Shown here: one piece after another, positions 62,622-64,000 of the stretch | How the letters are laid out: every line of letters starts with the position of its first letter | Numbering within the stretch: the stretch's first letter is position 1 | Assembly: GCF_042657065.1 (NCBI RefSeq) | Contig: NZ_JBHSNF010000001.1 | Span: forward strand, 1 to 64,000 | DNA length: 64,000 nucleotides | Source: Rhodanobacter ginsengisoli | GTDB lineage: Bacteria > Pseudomonadota > Gammaproteobacteria > Xanthomonadales > Rhodanobacteraceae | Direction: 5' to 3' | Made by a program: the position numbers and the translations under genes | The notes under the pieces: generated by a model | What the model was told of the DNA's origin: nothing | Seen by the model: only the letters and a program-made list of their open reading frames with translations | The model's database searches: none

Positions 62622-63476
62622 GTGCGGATCAGTGTGGCCGTGATTACCTATAACTGGCCGGAGGCACTCGAGCGGGTGCTGACGGCGCTTGCCGCACAGA
62701 GCGAGCTGCCGTACGAGGTCATCGTCACCGACGACGGTTCGCAGCCGGCGACGCGCGCCGTGCTCGAGCGCATGGCGCTGGATTACCCGGTGCGCCTGGT
62801 GCATCTGTGGCAGCCCGACGATGGCGCGCGCATGAGCCGGGCGCGCAATCGCGCGATCGCCGCGGCCCAGGGCGACTATGTGATCCTGCTCGATGGCGAC
62901 ATGGTGGCGGAGCGCCATTTCATTGCGGATCACCGCGCGTTCGCGCGTCGCGGCTGCTTCGTGCAGGGCTCACGCGTGCTGACCGATGCCCGGCTGACCC
63001 GGCGCATGCTGGAAAATATCCGGCTGATGCCGGGCTTCTTCAGTCGCGGCATCGAGCGTCGCCGGCATACCCTGCGCCTGCCGGTGCTGGCGCGCTGGTA
63101 TGCCCGGCCCGGTACCAAACGGCGCGGGATCAAGAGCTGCAACATGGCGTTCTGGCGCGATGACCTGCTGGTCCTCAACGGTTTCAACGAGGCGATGACC
63201 GGTTGGGGGCGCGAGGACACCGAACTGGCGGCTCGTGCCTTCCATCTGGGCCTGCTGAGGCGCGACCTGCGTTTCAGTGCGTTGGCGACGCATCTGTACC
63301 ATCGCACCCGCAAGCACGTGGTCGACAATCCGAACGATCGCATCGTGGACGACACCCGGGCCCGCCGGCTGATTCGCTGCGAGTTGGGGGTGGAACGGCA
63401 CCTCGCCGAATTTGCCCGCCCGGCGGTCGACCTTCGCGCAGTCGTGCGCGCTGCCGCGGTGACTCAGGGCAGCTGA
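62622..63476 (+). CDS. GT2-family glycosyltransferase (galactosyltransferase-like)
   Basis: A 284-residue glycosyltransferase: ISVAVITYNWPEALERVL, ILLDGDMVAERHF (DxD), then NMAFWRDDLLVLNGFNEAMTGWGREDTELAAR, the C-terminal motif of galactosyltransferase-type (chondroitin-synthase-like) enzymes. The start is GTG 62622 with GGGG eight bases upstream; TTG 62616 is possible. Its stop overlaps the convergent gene by 13 bp. Confidence 0.86.
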   Translation: MRISVAVITYNWPEALERVLTALAAQSELPYEVIVTDDGSQPATRAVLERMALDYPVRLVHLWQPDDGARMSRARNRAIAAAQGDYVILLDGDMVAERHFIADHRAFARRGCFVQGSRVLTDARLTRRMLENIRLMPGFFSRGIERRRHTLRLPVLARWYARPGTKRRGIKSCNMAFWRDDLLVLNGFNEAMTGWGREDTELAARAFHLGLLRRDLRFSALATHLYHRTRKHVVDNPNDRIVDDTRARRLIRCELGVERHLAEFARPAVDLRAVVRAAAVTQGS

Positions 63477-64000
63477 CGCAAGGCGGCGTCCAGTCGTTCG
63501 GCGAAGGACGCCTCGTTCGTGTCGAACCACGCCCGTGCCTGCTCGCCGAGCGCCGTGTACTCGCGCTCGGGCATGCCGCTCAGGCGCGTGATGGTGGTCT
63601 CCAGCGCGGCCTCGTCGAACCGGTGCAGGGTAGCCAGATTGAAGGGGCCCGCCTCGCTGGCCTTCACCAGGATGCCTCGCGCCGGAGTGACCAGCTCATT
63701 CATCGGCGGCGCATCGCAGGTGATCACCACCGCCTTGCAGCTCATCGCTTCGGCGATGTAATGGCCCCAGCCCTCGGTTTCGGAGAGGCACAGATGGAAG
63801 ATGTGCGAGTTCTGCAGGCGGCGGAGTTCAGCGATGTCATCCAGGTAGCCGACCCGATGCTCGATATTGGCCGGCGCCGGATCGGGCTGCGCGATCGCCG
63901 TGCGAGGTGACTGCAGTACCAGCAGCTTCGGCCATTCCGGATGCCTCTGCCACAGGGCCAGCAGGCGCTGGGTGCCCTTCATCCGGCTGGCGCCGGCCAG
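63464..64000 (-). CDS. GT4-type glycosyltransferase, partial at the window edge
   Basis: The visible C-terminal 178 residues show the GT-B donor-binding half: SRMKGTQRLLALWQRHPEWP, HLCLSETEGWGHYIAEAMSC with the E-x7-E type motif and CDAPPMNELVTPARG. The frame is open across the right edge, so the N-terminal half lies outside. Probably another LPS or surface-glycan enzyme. Confidence 0.85.
   Translation of the reverse strand: MAGASRMKGTQRLLALWQRHPEWPKLLVLQSPRTAIAQPDPAPANIEHRVGYLDDIAELRRLQNSHIFHLCLSETEGWGHYIAEAMSCKAVVITCDAPPMNELVTPARGILVKASEAGPFNLATLHRFDEAALETTITRLSGMPEREYTALGEQARAWFDTNEASFAERLDAALRQLP

Overview
The window is GC-rich, gene-dense bacterial DNA, almost certainly from a gammaproteobacterium of the Xanthomonadales (Rhodanobacter, Dyella or Xanthomonas-like). 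The RpoD sequence, the integron attC sites resembling those of xanthomonads, and the many exported peptidases beside TonB receptors support this. Genus and species cannot be fixed from the sequence alone.

Layout. (1) 1-1524: a cluster of four integron attC sites with four cassettes, all reading on the minus strand and with no integrase in view. (2) 1.86-6.6 kb: a minus-strand operon of an exported amidohydrolase, an APC permease and a trimethylamine-dehydrogenase-like flavoenzyme, beside a DmpA-type aminopeptidase. (3) 7.9-26.6 kb: a large divergent catabolic locus. The left arm holds two class III aminotransferases, an aldehyde dehydrogenase, a two-subunit CoA-transferase, a CehA-like hydrolase fused to a beta-propeller, and an S9 peptidase. 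The right arm holds an IclR regulator, a 3-oxoadipyl-CoA-type thiolase, an exported M20 hydrolase, a TPR-sulfotransferase and a TonB-dependent receptor. Between the arms are two 15-bp palindromes that look like PcaR/PcaU operators. I infer uptake and hydrolysis of a peptide or amide, and breakdown of an omega-amino or beta-amino acid through a 3-oxoacyl-CoA, beta-lysine via 3-oxoadipate being one candidate. (4) 26.8-52 kb: an accessory zone of short transcription units. It holds an ECF41 sigma factor with its carboxymuconolactone-decarboxylase partner and a recognisable target promoter, a second SnoaL-fused sigma factor, a duplicated promoter module with reciprocal gene loss, several peptidases, regulators and small enzymes, and IS debris. 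(5) 52.4-52.7 kb: a tRNA-Ile(CAU) gene split in its anticodon loop by a 259-nt group I intron. (6) 52.8-64 kb: core genome (rarD, rpoD, dtd, a lipid A acyltransferase) running into a lipopolysaccharide/surface-glycan block of glycosyltransferases, the last cut by the window edge.

The strongest points for a second look are the intron-split tRNA, the divergent catabolic locus with its operators, the integrase-less cassette array, and the duplicated TetR/peroxiredoxin promoter module.
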